From: Paracidovorax avenae
GTDB lineage: Bacteria; Pseudomonadota; Gammaproteobacteria; Burkholderiales; Burkholderiaceae_C
Direction of reading: 5' to 3'
Assembly: GCF_040892545.1 (NCBI RefSeq)
Contig: NZ_CP156079.1
Coordinates: forward strand, 1,054,001-1,118,000
DNA: 64,000 nucleotides
The notes under the pieces: generated by a model
What the model was told of the DNA's origin: nothing
Databases searched by the model: none
The model's input: only the letters and a program-made list of their open reading frames with translations
Position numbers and translations under genes: made by a program
Part shown: in pieces, positions 20,932 through 29,804 of the stretch
Layout of the letters: every line of letters starts with the position of its first letter
Position numbering within the stretch: position 1 is the first letter of the stretch

Positions 20932-21978
20932 TCAGTCGGCCGTGGGCTCGCGCGTCAGTCCCAGGAAATGGTCCAGCATGTGGAAGTGGTCTTCGAAGAA
21001 GGCCTCTTCCAGCGCGGCCAGCGCCGTGATGGGAAACCACTCGACCTGCGCCGCGTCGTCATCCGCGCGCACGTCGGGAAAAGGGTCGCCCTCCAGGTCG
21101 AAGTAGTGCGCGTGCGTGATGGTGCGTCCGCGCTGGCTGCGGTCCGGGTGGTCGAACACGGCCACCTCCCGCAGCGCGGCGCGCATGCGCGTCTCGGGCA
21201 GCGCGCAGTGCGTCTCCTCCGCCAGTTCGCGCAGGCAGGACTGCCAGACGGTTTCGCGCTGCTCGATGAAGCCGCCCGGCGCGGCCAGTTGCCCCTTGCC
21301 CGGAGCATGCGCACGGCGGATGAGCAGCACGTGGTCCTGGCAGCGCAGCACGGCATCCACGGTCACGAATACCGGCGGATAGGGCGCCTTCGCCCAGGCT
21401 TCGCGGTAGCCCCGCAGCATGCGCCACTCTTCCTGCAGGGCCGCGTAATGCGGGGCCTGGGCGAAGGCGCGCAGGAAGTCGATGGTGCTGTCGGGCATCT
21501 GCTCGGCGAGCGGCCCCAGCGCGGCGAGCAGCGTGTCCGGCGTGGCGCCGAAGTACGCATCGCGGATGGCGGTGGCGTCTATGCTGCCCTGCCGCTCCAC
21601 GGCGATGAGCTGCCAGCCCGGAAACCGCCGCAGGTAGCTGCTGGTGGCGTCCTTGAAGTGGCCCACCAGCCCGATGCGCGCATCGGGCCGCACATGCCGC
21701 GACACCGCCTGCAGCACGGCCGCCACCCAGGCGAGTTCGTTGTAGTGGTCGCGCACGGGCAGCACGGTGAGGCGGGCGCGGTCCGCCTCGGGCAGGGCAT
21801 TGCGCAGCATGGCTTCGCGCTCCTGCCAGGTGAACGGGTTCTTGGGCGAGCGTGCCTGCCAGGCCGAGCCCATGATGACGATGGCATGGTGGGCGCTGTC
21901 GAGCGCACGGCGCAGCAGGGCCAGATGGCCGTTGTGGACGGGCTCGAAGCGTCCGATGAGGATGGCGTTGTCGTACAT
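20932..21978 (-). CDS. nadM: Bifunctional NMN adenylyltransferase / Nudix hydrolase
   Basis: A 348-residue fusion. Residues 1 to about 180 are an NMN adenylyltransferase: GRFEPVHNGH holds the H-x-G-H nucleotidyl-transfer motif, and SIDATAIRD is the late I-S-x-T-x-x-R-type motif. Residues about 200-340 are a Nudix domain, probably an ADP-ribose pyrophosphatase, with box GGFIEQRETVWQSCLRELAE followed by ETHC; the glycine near the end of the canonical box is replaced by histidine. ATG at 21978 chosen because it gives the exact family N terminus MYDNAILIGRFEP. Last gene of the pncA-like-pncB-nadE-nadM operon, 91 bp after nadE; it makes NAD+ from NMN (or the deamido form). Confidence 0.92.
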   Translation of the reverse strand: MYDNAILIGRFEPVHNGHLALLRRALDSAHHAIVIMGSAWQARSPKNPFTWQEREAMLRNALPEADRARLTVLPVRDHYNELAWVAAVLQAVSRHVRPDARIGLVGHFKDATSSYLRRFPGWQLIAVERQGSIDATAIRDAYFGATPDTLLAALGPLAEQMPDSTIDFLRAFAQAPHYAALQEEWRMLRGYREAWAKAPYPPVFVTVDAVLRCQDHVLLIRRAHAPGKGQLAAPGGFIEQRETVWQSCLRELAEETHCALPETRMRAALREVAVFDHPDRSQRGRTITHAHYFDLEGDPFPDVRADDDAAQVEWFPITALAALEEAFFEDHFHMLDHFLGLTREPTAD

Positions 21979-22069
21979 GGATGCGGATGCGATGAGGGAA
22001 GCCCGCGGGCGGGACGCGACCGGCGGGGCTGCAGGGGCCATTGCGGCAAATGTAGCCGTGCCGGCGTGG

Positions 22070-23770
22070 TCAGACGTACTTCGCCGCGATCGGCATCTGC
22101 CGGCCGTTGCCGAAGGCCTTGGCACGCACGCGCAGGATGGGCGGCGCCTGGCGGCGCTTGTACTCGTTGCGCGCGATCATCCGGCGCACCCGGTGCACCA
22201 GCGCGCGTCCGGCCTCGTCATGCTGCAGGCGGGCGGCGAAGTCGCGCGCGTCGGCGTACTCGGCATGCGAAAGGCCCTCGCCTTCGATGAGGAGCTTGAG
22301 CACCTGGTCCAGCACCGGATAGGGCGGCAGGCTGTCCACGTCCCGCTGGCCGGGAGCCAGTTCGGCCGACGGCTCCTTGTCGATGATGGCCTGGGGAATC
22401 AGTTCGCGGCCGGCGTGCGCGTTGACGTGGCGGGACAGCTCGAACACCTCGGTCTTGTAGAGGTCGCCCAACAGTCCCAGGCCGCCGTTCGTATCGCCGT
22501 AGAGCGTGCAGTAGCCCACCGAAATCTCCGACTTGTTGCCCGTGGTGAGCAGCAGGTGACCGAAGGCGTTCGAGTACTCCATCAGGATGGTGCCGCGGAT
22601 GCGTGCCTGCAGGTTCTCCAGCGGCAGTCCTTCGAGCGGCTGGCCGAAGCTGGCCTCGAACTGCGCGGCATAGCCTGCCACCAGGTCCGCGATGGGGTGC
22701 GTGTGCAGCCGGATGCCGAGGTTGCGGCAGAGCGCCACCGAATCGTCCACCGATCCGCTGGAGGAAAAGCGCGAGGGCATGGTCACCGCCACCACGTTCT
22801 CCGCGCCCATCGCCTCGGCGGCGAGCGCCAGGGTCAGCGCGCTGTCGATGCCGCCCGAACTGCCGACCACCACCTGCCCGAAGCCGCAGCGCCGCGCGTA
22901 GTCGCGCAGGCCGAGCACGATCTGCTGGCGGTAGAAGTCCATCGTGGGCAGGCCCTCCCGCTGCACCGCGGGCAGGGCGCCGCCGTCCCCGGAACGGAAG
23001 CACCCATCCTCCAGGCACAGGGTGCGCACGTCTTCGGCGAACCTCGGCGCCTCGAAGACCACGCCCGCCTCCGGCTCCGCCGCGAACGAGGCCCCGTCAT
23101 AGATGATCTGGTCCTGGCCGCCGACCTGGTTCACATAGACCACCGGCAGGCCGTGGCGCCGCGCGGCGTCGCCGAAGACCTGGTGCCGGACCTCGCGCTT
23201 GCCGATGTGGCTGGGGCTGGCATTGATGCTCACCACCAGGTCGGGCGCGGCATCGGCCAGGCGCTGGAAGGGATTGGTGGCGTAGTCGGCCACGGTGTCG
23301 TTCCAGCCGTCCTCGCAGACCAGGAAGCCGATCTGCGCGTGGCCGATGCGCAGCACCCGCGCGACGTCGGGGCCGGGCTCGAAGTGGCGGCGTTCGTCGA
23401 AGATGTTGTAGGTGGGCAGCAGCTGCTTGGCGTAGGTGAGGCGGACCGCTCCGTCCTGCAGCACCAGCAGGCTGTTGTGCAGGCGCTTGCCGGGGCCCTG
23501 CGCGCGCGTGGGGGTGCCCACCACCCAGTGGAGCCCCGGCGTGGCGCGAGAGGCGTCCTGCAGGGCGGCGATGCCGGCATCCACGCGCTCCATGAAGCCG
23601 GACTCTTCCAGCATGTCGCCGGGGTAGTAGCCGCACAGCGCCAGTTCGGTGAACACCACCAGGTCGGAACCTGCCTGCGCCGCCTGCCGGGCGGCATCGG
23701 TCATCCGCTGCACGTTGCCTTCGATGTCGCCCACGGTGAGGTTGAGCTGGGCAAGGGTGATACGGAGCAT
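22070..23770 (-). CDS. nadE: Glutamine-dependent NAD+ synthetase
   Basis: A 566-residue two-domain enzyme that amidates nicotinate adenine dinucleotide. The N-terminal nitrilase-type glutaminase has its E-K-C triad in VVFTELALCGYYPGD, TYAKQLLPTYN and GFLVCEDGWND. The C-terminal ammonia-dependent domain has the ATP pyrophosphatase loop VVGSSGGIDSALTLALA. Length is normal for the class with an amidase domain. ATG at 23770 begins the typical MLRITLAQLNLTVGD. Lies 48 bp after pncB and before nadM on the same strand. Confidence 0.95.
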   Translation of the reverse strand: MLRITLAQLNLTVGDIEGNVQRMTDAARQAAQAGSDLVVFTELALCGYYPGDMLEESGFMERVDAGIAALQDASRATPGLHWVVGTPTRAQGPGKRLHNSLLVLQDGAVRLTYAKQLLPTYNIFDERRHFEPGPDVARVLRIGHAQIGFLVCEDGWNDTVADYATNPFQRLADAAPDLVVSINASPSHIGKREVRHQVFGDAARRHGLPVVYVNQVGGQDQIIYDGASFAAEPEAGVVFEAPRFAEDVRTLCLEDGCFRSGDGGALPAVQREGLPTMDFYRQQIVLGLRDYARRCGFGQVVVGSSGGIDSALTLALAAEAMGAENVVAVTMPSRFSSSGSVDDSVALCRNLGIRLHTHPIADLVAGYAAQFEASFGQPLEGLPLENLQARIRGTILMEYSNAFGHLLLTTGNKSEISVGYCTLYGDTNGGLGLLGDLYKTEVFELSRHVNAHAGRELIPQAIIDKEPSAELAPGQRDVDSLPPYPVLDQVLKLLIEGEGLSHAEYADARDFAARLQHDEAGRALVHRVRRMIARNEYKRRQAPPILRVRAKAFGNGRQMPIAAKYV

Positions 23771-23818
23771 GTCGTTTCCTTGGACGTTGTTGAGGGAAAA
23801 GCCGAAGGGCGAAAGGGT

Positions 23819-25015
23819 TCAGGCCTCGTGCGGCAGGCCGAATACCTGCCGCAGGTAGGCGAGGTAGGTTTCATCGTCGCACAGCGTCTTGCCCGGGCTG
23901 TCGGACAGTTTCGCGACCGGCTGGCCATTGGCACGCACGATCTTCATGACGATGTTGAGCGGGCGCGGCCCCAGGTCGTTGCTGAGCTGCGTGCCGATGC
24001 CGAAGCCCAGCTGCACGCGGTCGCCGAAGTGGCGGTGGAGCGCCAGCGCACGCTCCACGTCGAGCCCGTCGGAGAACACCAGCCGCTTGCCGTGGGCGTC
24101 GATGCGCAGCCGCGCATAGTGCGCCAGGGCCTTCTCGCCCCAGGCGACCGGATCGCCCGAGTCGTGCCGCAGGCCGTCGAAGAGCTTGGCGAAATACAGG
24201 TCGAAATCCGCGAGGAAGGCGTCCATGCCGACCGTGTCGGTGAGCGCGACGCCGAGGTCGCCGCGGTATTCCTGCACCCAGTCCTCCAGCGCCGCCTTCT
24301 GGAAATCGCGCAGCCGCACGCCCAGGGCCTGGTAGCTCTGCAGGTATTCGTGGGCCATGGTGCCGATGGGCACCAGTTGCAGGTCGCGGGCCAGCAGCAC
24401 GTTCGACGTGCCCTTGAACCACTGCGGAGCCTGCGCGGCGAAGGCCTGCACCACCTCGCGCTGCCAGGCGGCGCTGTAGCGCCGGCGCAGGCCGAAGTCG
24501 AACATCTCGAACGGATGGGCGCGCGGCGCCTCCGCGGCCAGCGCCTGCACCCGCGCGATCTTCGCGGCCAGCCGCCGGCGGCCTTCCTGCAGCACGTCCG
24601 CCCCACCGCCGAGCCGGCGGAAATACAGCTCGTTCACGATGGCCAGCACGAAGATCTCGAAGCCCATCACATGCACCTGGGGCCCGCGCGCCACGATCGA
24701 CAGCTGCTCCCCTTCCGCCCGCGCCTCGATGAAGGCGCGCTGGAACTGGAAGATGCGCAGGAAATCCACGAAGTCGCTCTTGATGTAGCGCAGCCCGCCG
24801 AGATAGTCCAGTTCGTCCGGGGAGAAGCGCAGGGCGCACAGGGCGTCGAGTTCCGCGTTGACCTGCGGCAGCAGTTCCGCGAGCGGAAAGGCCGGTGCAT
24901 TGCGGCAGACGAAGCGGTACTCCGCCTGCGTCTGCGGATGGCGGTGCAGCAGTGCCTGCCACATCGTGAATTTGTAGAGGTCGGTGTCCAGCAGGCTCTG
25001 GATGATCGGTGCCAT
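23819..25015 (-). CDS. pncB: Nicotinate phosphoribosyltransferase
   Basis: A 398-residue enzyme that joins nicotinate and PRPP to nicotinate mononucleotide in the Preiss-Handler route. The N terminus [20 protein letters not shown] is the family signature, [13 protein letters not shown] carries the histidine near the active site, and [16 protein letters not shown] is the phosphoribosyl-binding stretch. The ATG at 25015 is chosen over a longer frame from 25138 because it gives the family N terminus and leaves 52 bp to the preceding nicotinamidase-like gene. Second gene of the NAD salvage operon. Confidence 0.94.
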   Translation of the reverse strand: MAPIIQSLLDTDLYKFTMWQALLHRHPQTQAEYRFVCRNAPAFPLAELLPQVNAELDALCALRFSPDELDYLGGLRYIKSDFVDFLRIFQFQRAFIEARAEGEQLSIVARGPQVHVMGFEIFVLAIVNELYFRRLGGGADVLQEGRRRLAAKIARVQALAAEAPRAHPFEMFDFGLRRRYSAAWQREVVQAFAAQAPQWFKGTSNVLLARDLQLVPIGTMAHEYLQSYQALGVRLRDFQKAALEDWVQEYRGDLGVALTDTVGMDAFLADFDLYFAKLFDGLRHDSGDPVAWGEKALAHYARLRIDAHGKRLVFSDGLDVERALALHRHFGDRVQLGFGIGTQLSNDLGPRPLNIVMKIVRANGQPVAKLSDSPGKTLCDDETYLAYLRQVFGLPHEA

Positions 25016-25067
25016 GTGCGCGTGCTCCTGGAATGCGGGGGAGGATGGAAAGGCCGGGCAGTCCGTG

Positions 25068-25934
25068 CTAAGCCGCGATGTCGTCCGAAACCGCGAGCCG
25101 CACGCCCTGCGCGCGCATCGCTTCGAGGAAGGCGTCATGCTGGCTTTCGAAGCCGCGCACCGGGCTCATGCAGTCGGTCAGCAGCACGATGCGCTCCGGC
25201 GTCCAGTCCGGCTGCAGGCGCGGCAGGTGCCGCACGATGTGCTCGGTGGTGGCGCGCACGCAGTGGCTGCTGGCCTCCCCGGCGATCACCAGGCACTCCG
25301 CTGCGCCCAGGCGCTGCAGCAGCGGCACGTTGAGCGCGGTCGCCGGGTCCTGCGGGTCGGGCACCTCGGCCTCGATCGCGCTGTAGTGTTCTGTCCAGGG
25401 GTTCATGCCCTTGAACACGGCATGTACGGCCTGTCCGCGCGCGGACTGCCACTGCGCGCAGGCTGCCAGCACCTCGGCGTGCACGCCGTGGCCCCAGCTT
25501 CCTATCTCGCAGTGCACCGGCCACACCATGAGCGTGTAGCGGCCCTGGGCCTCCAGCGCGTCCAGATACGCCAGCACGCGGGGCAGGGCGGCGGCGTCGC
25601 GCGGCAGGAAAGTGCCGTCGCGTACCTGCGCGGCAGTGACCGGCGTGAAGGGCTGCACCTCCGTGCCTTCGCGCGTCTTCCAGAAGAGCGGGTGGGCCAC
25701 GTCGTAGCGCTGGTGCGAATCCAGCGTGACGGTGACGGCGTCCAGGCGGTTGGCGGCACGCCGCACGAACGCTGCCAGCCGCTGCATGTCGTCGTGCGCA
25801 CCGGCCACGGGCAGCGACGGGGCCAGCCGCGTACCGCTGGCCGGATCGGCGGGGCACCAGTCCGCAGGCAGGTCGCAGAAATCGTTCTGGGGATCGATGG
25901 CCAGCAGGTGCAGCGGGGTGGAGGGGTGGGTCAT
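25068..25934 (-). CDS. pncA: Nicotinamidase-related cysteine hydrolase (isochorismatase fold)
   Basis: A 288-residue protein of the isochorismatase-like family. Catalytic residues can be placed as D14 (AIDPQNDFC), K175 ([13 protein letters not shown]) and C225 ([11 protein letters not shown]). The metal-site pair D72/H74 is in TLDSHQRYD, and [11 protein letters not shown] matches the nicotinamidase WPVHC-x-x-G-T/S motif. It is longer than most PncA proteins (about 210 residues), the extra length lying between residues 20-60 and in the C-terminal third. First gene of the pncB-nadE-nadM operon, which strongly supports nicotinamide to nicotinate conversion. ATG at 25934. Confidence 0.85.
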   Translation of the reverse strand: MTHPSTPLHLLAIDPQNDFCDLPADWCPADPASGTRLAPSLPVAGAHDDMQRLAAFVRRAANRLDAVTVTLDSHQRYDVAHPLFWKTREGTEVQPFTPVTAAQVRDGTFLPRDAAALPRVLAYLDALEAQGRYTLMVWPVHCEIGSWGHGVHAEVLAACAQWQSARGQAVHAVFKGMNPWTEHYSAIEAEVPDPQDPATALNVPLLQRLGAAECLVIAGEASSHCVRATTEHIVRHLPRLQPDWTPERIVLLTDCMSPVRGFESQHDAFLEAMRAQGVRLAVSDDIAA

Positions 25935-25979
25935 GGCAGTGTCCGTGGGGAAGAAAGTGCGATGAGGCCATTCTAGTTT

Positions 25980-26002
25980 GTTAGTTTATTTGTGCAACTA
26001 AC
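25980..26002. promoter_or_regulatory. Inverted repeat upstream of the NAD salvage operon, probable operator
   Basis: GTTAGTT (25980-25986) and AACTAAC (25996-26002) are exact reverse complements with a 9-base AT-rich spacer, 46 bases upstream of the first gene's start codon. A partial extra copy (TAGTTTG) precedes the left arm at 25974-25980. NAD operons in proteobacteria are often controlled by NrtR or NadQ at palindromes of about this size. Which regulator acts here is not shown. Confidence 0.55.
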
Positions 26003-26105
26003 TTGCCGATGGATTGGTAAGAAGGTGCAACGCGCGCCAGTGTCCGGGCCTTCTTTTCCTTATCTGCTCAAGAAGCGTGCCGGCTGCGTCGCCTGGCCGC
26101 AAACA

Positions 26106-26161
26106 GGCATGCCCGGTCCGCGGGCCCCCTGTGGCAGGGGACGACGCGGACCGGGCATGCC
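26106..26161. repeat. Long nested inverted repeat between DUF1328 gene and NAD operon
   Basis: Exact 17-bp arms (26106-26122 and 26145-26161) enclose a second hairpin, CCCCTG (26126-26131) with CAGGGG (26135-26140). It lies downstream of the DUF1328 gene but has no T-run on either strand, so it is not a standard intrinsic terminator. It may block transcription between units or be an extragenic repeat. Confidence 0.6.
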
Positions 26162-26211
26162 GGGCTGGCTGGACCTGGAGCCGCCGTGCGGCCGCAGGAG
26201 CGCCAGGGCGG

Positions 26212-26397
26212 TTACTTCATCACACTGCGCGCCGCGCCCACGCCGAGCACGGCCAGCACGATGAAGATGACCGCGACCACGAGGAACAGGAAGAACAGGA
26301 TCTTGGCGATGCCCGCCGCGCCCGCGGCCACGCCGCTGAAGCCGAGCGCGCCGGCGATGAGGGAGATGATGGCGAAAATGATGGCGTACTTCAGCAT
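26212..26397 (-). CDS. DUF1328 (YtjA family) small membrane protein
   Basis: A 61-residue protein with two hydrophobic helices ([20 protein letters not shown] and [20 protein letters not shown]) and almost no soluble part. The start [12 protein letters not shown] and [14 protein letters not shown] turn are diagnostic of DUF1328. ATG at 26397 is preceded by CGGAGCGACACC; a longer frame from 26463 has a basic non-family N terminus and is rejected. Function unknown in the family; members are often stress-induced. Stands alone between two structured intergenic regions. Confidence 0.9.
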   Translation of the reverse strand: MLKYAIIFAIISLIAGALGFSGVAAGAAGIAKILFFLFLVVAVIFIVLAVLGVGAARSVMK

Positions 26398-26530
26398 GGT
26401 GTCGCTCCGTTGACGATGAAGCCGCCGCCGGGCCGGTGAGGGCGCTTTCGGCGTCGGGTGCATCGATCATCGCCAGCGGCCGTGCATGGCGCCGTCGGCA
26501 TGCCGTGATTGCAGGTGTAGGAGCGCGCGC

Positions 26531-26570
26531 AAAGAAAAAAGCCGCCGGCCCTGGCGGGGCGGCGGCTTTT
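26531..26570 (-). terminator. Intrinsic terminator of metK
   Basis: Read on the minus strand: a GC-rich stem (GCCGCC paired with GGCGGC, 26541-26566) followed by TTTTTTCTTT (26540-26531). It lies 124 bp after the metK stop. The TTTT on the plus side at 26567-26570 could make it work in both directions. Confidence 0.8.
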
Positions 26571-26613
26571 GCGGAGTGCGGTGAATGGCGGGGAGGCCTT
26601 GTGGCTCCGGCAC

Positions 26614-26686
26614 GGCCCTGCGGGCCTTCACATCGCTGCGCGATATGAGCCTGCGCCGCAAGGCCGCCGAACCCGCTGCGCGGGTT
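26614..26686. repeat. Three extragenic hairpins with TGC loops after metK
   Basis: GGCCC-TGC-GGGCC (26614-26626), ATCGC-TGC-GCGAT (26632-26644) and AACCCGC-TGC-GCGGGTT (26670-26686) follow one another between the metK stop and its terminator. All have perfect stems and the same three-base loop. Similar hairpins occur at 40745-40763 and 63611-63650 in this window. Confidence 0.6.
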
Positions 26687-26693
26687 GCCGGGC

Positions 26694-27875
26694 TTACAGC
26701 CCGGCCGCTGCACGCAGCGCGGCGGCCTTGTCCGTCTTTTCCCAGGTGAACTCGGGTTCCTCGCGGCCGAAGTGGCCGTAGGCGGCGGTTTTTTCGTAGA
26801 TCGGGCGCAGCAGGTCCAGCATCTGGATGATGCCCTTGGGGCGCAGGTCGAAATGCTCCTGCACCAGTGCGGCGATCTTGTCGTCGGGGATCACGCCCGT
26901 GCCTTCGGTGTAGACGGTGACGTTGATCGGGCGGGCCACGCCGATGGCGTAGCTCACCTGGATCTGGCACTGGCGCGCCAGGCCCGCGGCCACGATGTTC
27001 TTGGCCACGTAGCGCGCGGCGTAGGCTGCCGAGCGGTCCACCTTCGTCGGGTCCTTGCCGCTGAAGGCACCGCCGCCATGGGGGCAGGCGCCGCCGTAGG
27101 TGTCCACGATGATCTTGCGGCCCGTCAGGCCGCAGTCGCCCTGCGGGCCGCCGATGACGAAGCGGCCCGTGGGGTTGATCAGGTACTTCGTGTCCTGCAG
27201 CCACTCCTTGGGCAGCACGGGCTTGATGATCTCCTCGATCACTGCCTCGATGAAGCTGGCCTTCATCCTGGTGGCGGTTTCGGACTGGTCGGGGTGGTGC
27301 TGGGTGGACAGCACCACCGTGTCGATGCTGTGGGGCTTGCCGTCCACGTAGCGCATCGTCACCTGGCTCTTGGCGTCCGGGCGCAGGAAGGGCAGGCGGC
27401 CGTCCTTGCGCAGCTGGGCCTGGCGCTCGACCAGGCGGTGCGCGTAGTAGATGGGCGCGGGCATCAGCTCGGGCGTCTCGTCGCAGGCGTAGCCGAACAT
27501 CAGGCCCTGGTCGCCGGCACCGGTGTTCAGGTGGTCGTCGCTGGCGTGGTCCACGCCCTGGGCGATGTCGTTGCTCTGCTTGTCGTAGGCCACCAGCACC
27601 GCACAGCCCTTGTAGTCGATGCCGTAGTCGGTATTGTCGTAGCCGATGCGCTTGATGGTGTCGCGCGCCACCTGGATGTAGTCCACGTGGGCATTGGTGG
27701 TGATCTCGCCGGCCAGGACGACGAGGCCGGTGTTGGTCAGCGTCTCGGCGGCCACGCGGCTGCGGGGGTCTTCGCGGAAGATCGCGTCGAGGATGGCGTC
27801 GGAGATCTGGTCCGCCACCTTGTCGGGGTGGCCTTCGGACACCGATTCCGACGTGAAGAGAAAGTCGTTCGCCAT
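26694..27875 (-). CDS. metK: S-adenosylmethionine synthetase
   Basis: A 393-residue cytosolic enzyme making SAM from methionine and ATP. Motifs: [20 protein letters not shown] at the N terminus (ATP/methionine site), [12 protein letters not shown], and the phosphate-binding [16 protein letters not shown]. Length is normal. ATG at 27875, with AGGAG nine bases upstream. The 5' leader carries a probable SAM-II riboswitch, so the gene would be repressed when SAM is plentiful. It is divergent from the lipid A acyltransferase genes. Confidence 0.97.
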   Translation of the reverse strand: MANDFLFTSESVSEGHPDKVADQISDAILDAIFREDPRSRVAAETLTNTGLVVLAGEITTNAHVDYIQVARDTIKRIGYDNTDYGIDYKGCAVLVAYDKQSNDIAQGVDHASDDHLNTGAGDQGLMFGYACDETPELMPAPIYYAHRLVERQAQLRKDGRLPFLRPDAKSQVTMRYVDGKPHSIDTVVLSTQHHPDQSETATRMKASFIEAVIEEIIKPVLPKEWLQDTKYLINPTGRFVIGGPQGDCGLTGRKIIVDTYGGACPHGGGAFSGKDPTKVDRSAAYAARYVAKNIVAAGLARQCQIQVSYAIGVARPINVTVYTEGTGVIPDDKIAALVQEHFDLRPKGIIQMLDLLRPIYEKTAAYGHFGREEPEFTWEKTDKAAALRAAAGL

Positions 27876-27941
27876 TTGAATAAACTCCTGTGCTTTTTGG
27901 CATTTTGGGCGTTGCCCTCAGCCTTGTGGAGCCGTGGCGAA

Positions 27942-27999
27942 CGCTTTAGCAGAGTTGTTTAACGTCGCCCTGCAAGTTGCTCATTTAACTCAGCGACCC
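27942..27999 (-). promoter_or_regulatory. Probable SAM-II riboswitch in the metK leader
   Basis: Read on the minus strand, the leader has the parts of the SAM-II pseudoknot. Stem P1 is GTCGC (27997-27993) with GCGAC (27968-27964). Within its loop, GAGTT (27991-27987) pairs with AACTC (27956-27952) downstream of P1. The conserved single strands TTAAA, CTTGCAG, GTTAAAC and GCTAAAGCG are all present in order, as in the SAM-II consensus I recall. The aptamer ends about 50 bases before the AGGAG (27889-27885) of metK. The class is best known from alphaproteobacteria. Confidence 0.8.
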
Positions 28000-28029
28000 C
28001 CTCATTCTACCGACACGGATCTGTCACCG

Positions 28030-28893
28030 ATGCCCGCTGCGTTCCGCTTCTTCGCCCGATGGCCATTGGCTGCGCTCCATGCCCTGGGCGCGATGCTGGG
28101 CTGGATCGCGTTCCTCGCGTCGCCCACCTACCGCCGCCGCTTCCTCGCCAACGCTTCCCTGGCCGGCTATCCGTTCGCGCACGTGCGCGGTGCGGTGGCC
28201 CATGCGGGCCGCATGGCGGCCGAGTTGCCGCGCCTGTGGCTGCATCCCGAGGCGCCGCCGTTCCGCATGGAGGGTGAGGCGTACGTGGAGCAGGCCTGGG
28301 CAGCCGGCCGGGGCATCGTCTTCCTGACGCCGCACATCGGCTGCTTCGAATTGTCCGTGCAGATCGCGGCGCAGCGCTGGGCCCCCGAGCACGGCCCCTT
28401 CACGGTACTCTACCGTCCCGCCCGGCAGGCCTGGCTCGCCGAACTCATGCGCACGGCGCGCGACCGGCCCGGCATCCGGGCGGTTCCCACGGCGCTTTCG
28501 GGCGTGCGGCAGATGATCAAGGCGCTGCGCCGCGGCGAAGCGGTGGGCCTGCTGCCCGACCAGGTGCCGCCCGAGGGGCAGGGCCTGTGGTCGCCGTTCT
28601 TCGGCCAGCCGGCCTATACGATGACGCTGGCCGCCCGCCTGGTGCAGCAGACGGGCGCTGCGGTGATCCTGGCTCGCTGCGAGCGCCTGCCGCGCGGGCG
28701 GGGCTACGTGCTGCACTTCGAACCCCTGGCCGAGCCACTTTCCTCCTCCCTCGAAACCGCCGTCCTGCAGATCAACCAATCCATGGAGCGCACCATCCGA
28801 CACTCTCCCGACCAATACCTCTGGGGCTACGGACGCTACAAGCATCCGCGGGCCGAAGCCTCCATGCCGGCAGCGCCGGGGGCGGACGCATGA
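28030..28893 (+). CDS. Lipid A biosynthesis acyltransferase (LpxL/LpxM family), first copy
   Basis: A 287-residue inner-membrane acyltransferase that adds a secondary fatty acid to the Kdo-lipid A precursor. One N-terminal hydrophobic segment (residues about 12-32), then the catalytic motif FLTPHIGCFE with H102 and E107, an H-x4-E form where many members have H-x4-D. GLLPDQVPPEGQG is the second conserved block. ATG at 28030 is chosen; a longer frame from 27934 enters the metK riboswitch region and is unlikely. The TGA overlaps the ATG of the next acyltransferase (ATGA), showing coupled translation. Confidence 0.9.
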   Translation: MPAAFRFFARWPLAALHALGAMLGWIAFLASPTYRRRFLANASLAGYPFAHVRGAVAHAGRMAAELPRLWLHPEAPPFRMEGEAYVEQAWAAGRGIVFLTPHIGCFELSVQIAAQRWAPEHGPFTVLYRPARQAWLAELMRTARDRPGIRAVPTALSGVRQMIKALRRGEAVGLLPDQVPPEGQGLWSPFFGQPAYTMTLAARLVQQTGAAVILARCERLPRGRGYVLHFEPLAEPLSSSLETAVLQINQSMERTIRHSPDQYLWGYGRYKHPRAEASMPAAPGADA

Positions 28894-29762
28894 CGGCGGG
28901 GCGCTTCAACCTCGCCTGCATGCGCGTGCTCGCGCGCCTGCCCCTGCCCGTGCTGCGGGCCCTGGGCTGGGTGCTGGGGCAGGTGATTTACATGCTGGCC
29001 AGGCCGCGGCGCAAGGTGGCGCTGCGCAACCTGGAGCTGTGCTTTCCCCAGGCAAGTCCCGCGCAACGGCGGGCATGGGCGCGCGAGACCTTCGTGCGCT
29101 TCTGCCAGGCCTGGCTGGACCGCAGCTGGCTCTGGATGGCGCCGCAGTCGGTGGTGGAAAAGCGCCTGGAGATCCACGGCGCGCTCGACGAACTCGAAGG
29201 CGACACGCCCACCATCATCCTGGCGCCGCATTTCCTGGGCATGGACGCCGCGGGAACCGCGCTCACGCTGCAGACCGACCGGGCCTTCACCTCCATCTTC
29301 ACGCCGCATCCCGATCCGGACATCGATGCCTGGCTGTTCGCGGGCCGCCAGCGCTTCGGCAACGTGCGCATGCTCAACCGGGGTGACGGCGTCAAGCCCA
29401 TCCTGAGCGGACTGCGCAAGGGGGGGCTGCTGTACCTGCTGCCGGACATGGATTTCGGGCCCAACGATTCGGTGTTCGTGCCCTTCTACGGCATGTCGGC
29501 CGCCACCATCACTTCGCTGTCCCGCTTCGCGCGGCTGGGCCGGGCCAAGGTGGTGCCGCTCATCGGGCGCATCACCCCGCGCGGCTACAGCGCGGAAATG
29601 ATGCCGGCCTGGCAGAACTACCCCACCGACGATATCGAGGCCGACACCGCGCGCATGAACCGCGAACTGCAGCAGTGGATCGACACCATGCCGGGGCAGT
29701 ACTACTGGGTGCACCGGCGCTTCAAGTCGCGCCCGGCCGGCGAGCCATCGGTCTATCGCTGA
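28890..29762 (+). CDS. Lipid A biosynthesis acyltransferase (LpxL/LpxM family), second copy
   Basis: A 290-residue paralogue of the preceding gene, sharing the fold but clearly diverged. Catalytic motif IILAPHFLGMDAAG (H114, D119, the usual H-x4-D), then NRGDGVKPILSGLRKGGLLY and LLPDMDFGPNDSVFVPFYG. The four-base ATGA overlap with the first copy implies the two act on the same lipid A, probably at different positions or with different chain lengths. Convergent with the hydrolase gene 42 bp beyond. Confidence 0.9.
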   Translation: MTAGRFNLACMRVLARLPLPVLRALGWVLGQVIYMLARPRRKVALRNLELCFPQASPAQRRAWARETFVRFCQAWLDRSWLWMAPQSVVEKRLEIHGALDELEGDTPTIILAPHFLGMDAAGTALTLQTDRAFTSIFTPHPDPDIDAWLFAGRQRFGNVRMLNRGDGVKPILSGLRKGGLLYLLPDMDFGPNDSVFVPFYGMSAATITSLSRFARLGRAKVVPLIGRITPRGYSAEMMPAWQNYPTDDIEADTARMNRELQQWIDTMPGQYYWVHRRFKSRPAGEPSVYR

Positions 29763-29804
29763 AGCGGCCTGCCGCCGCGGCGTGCCTGGCAGCGGCAGCC
29801 GCCG

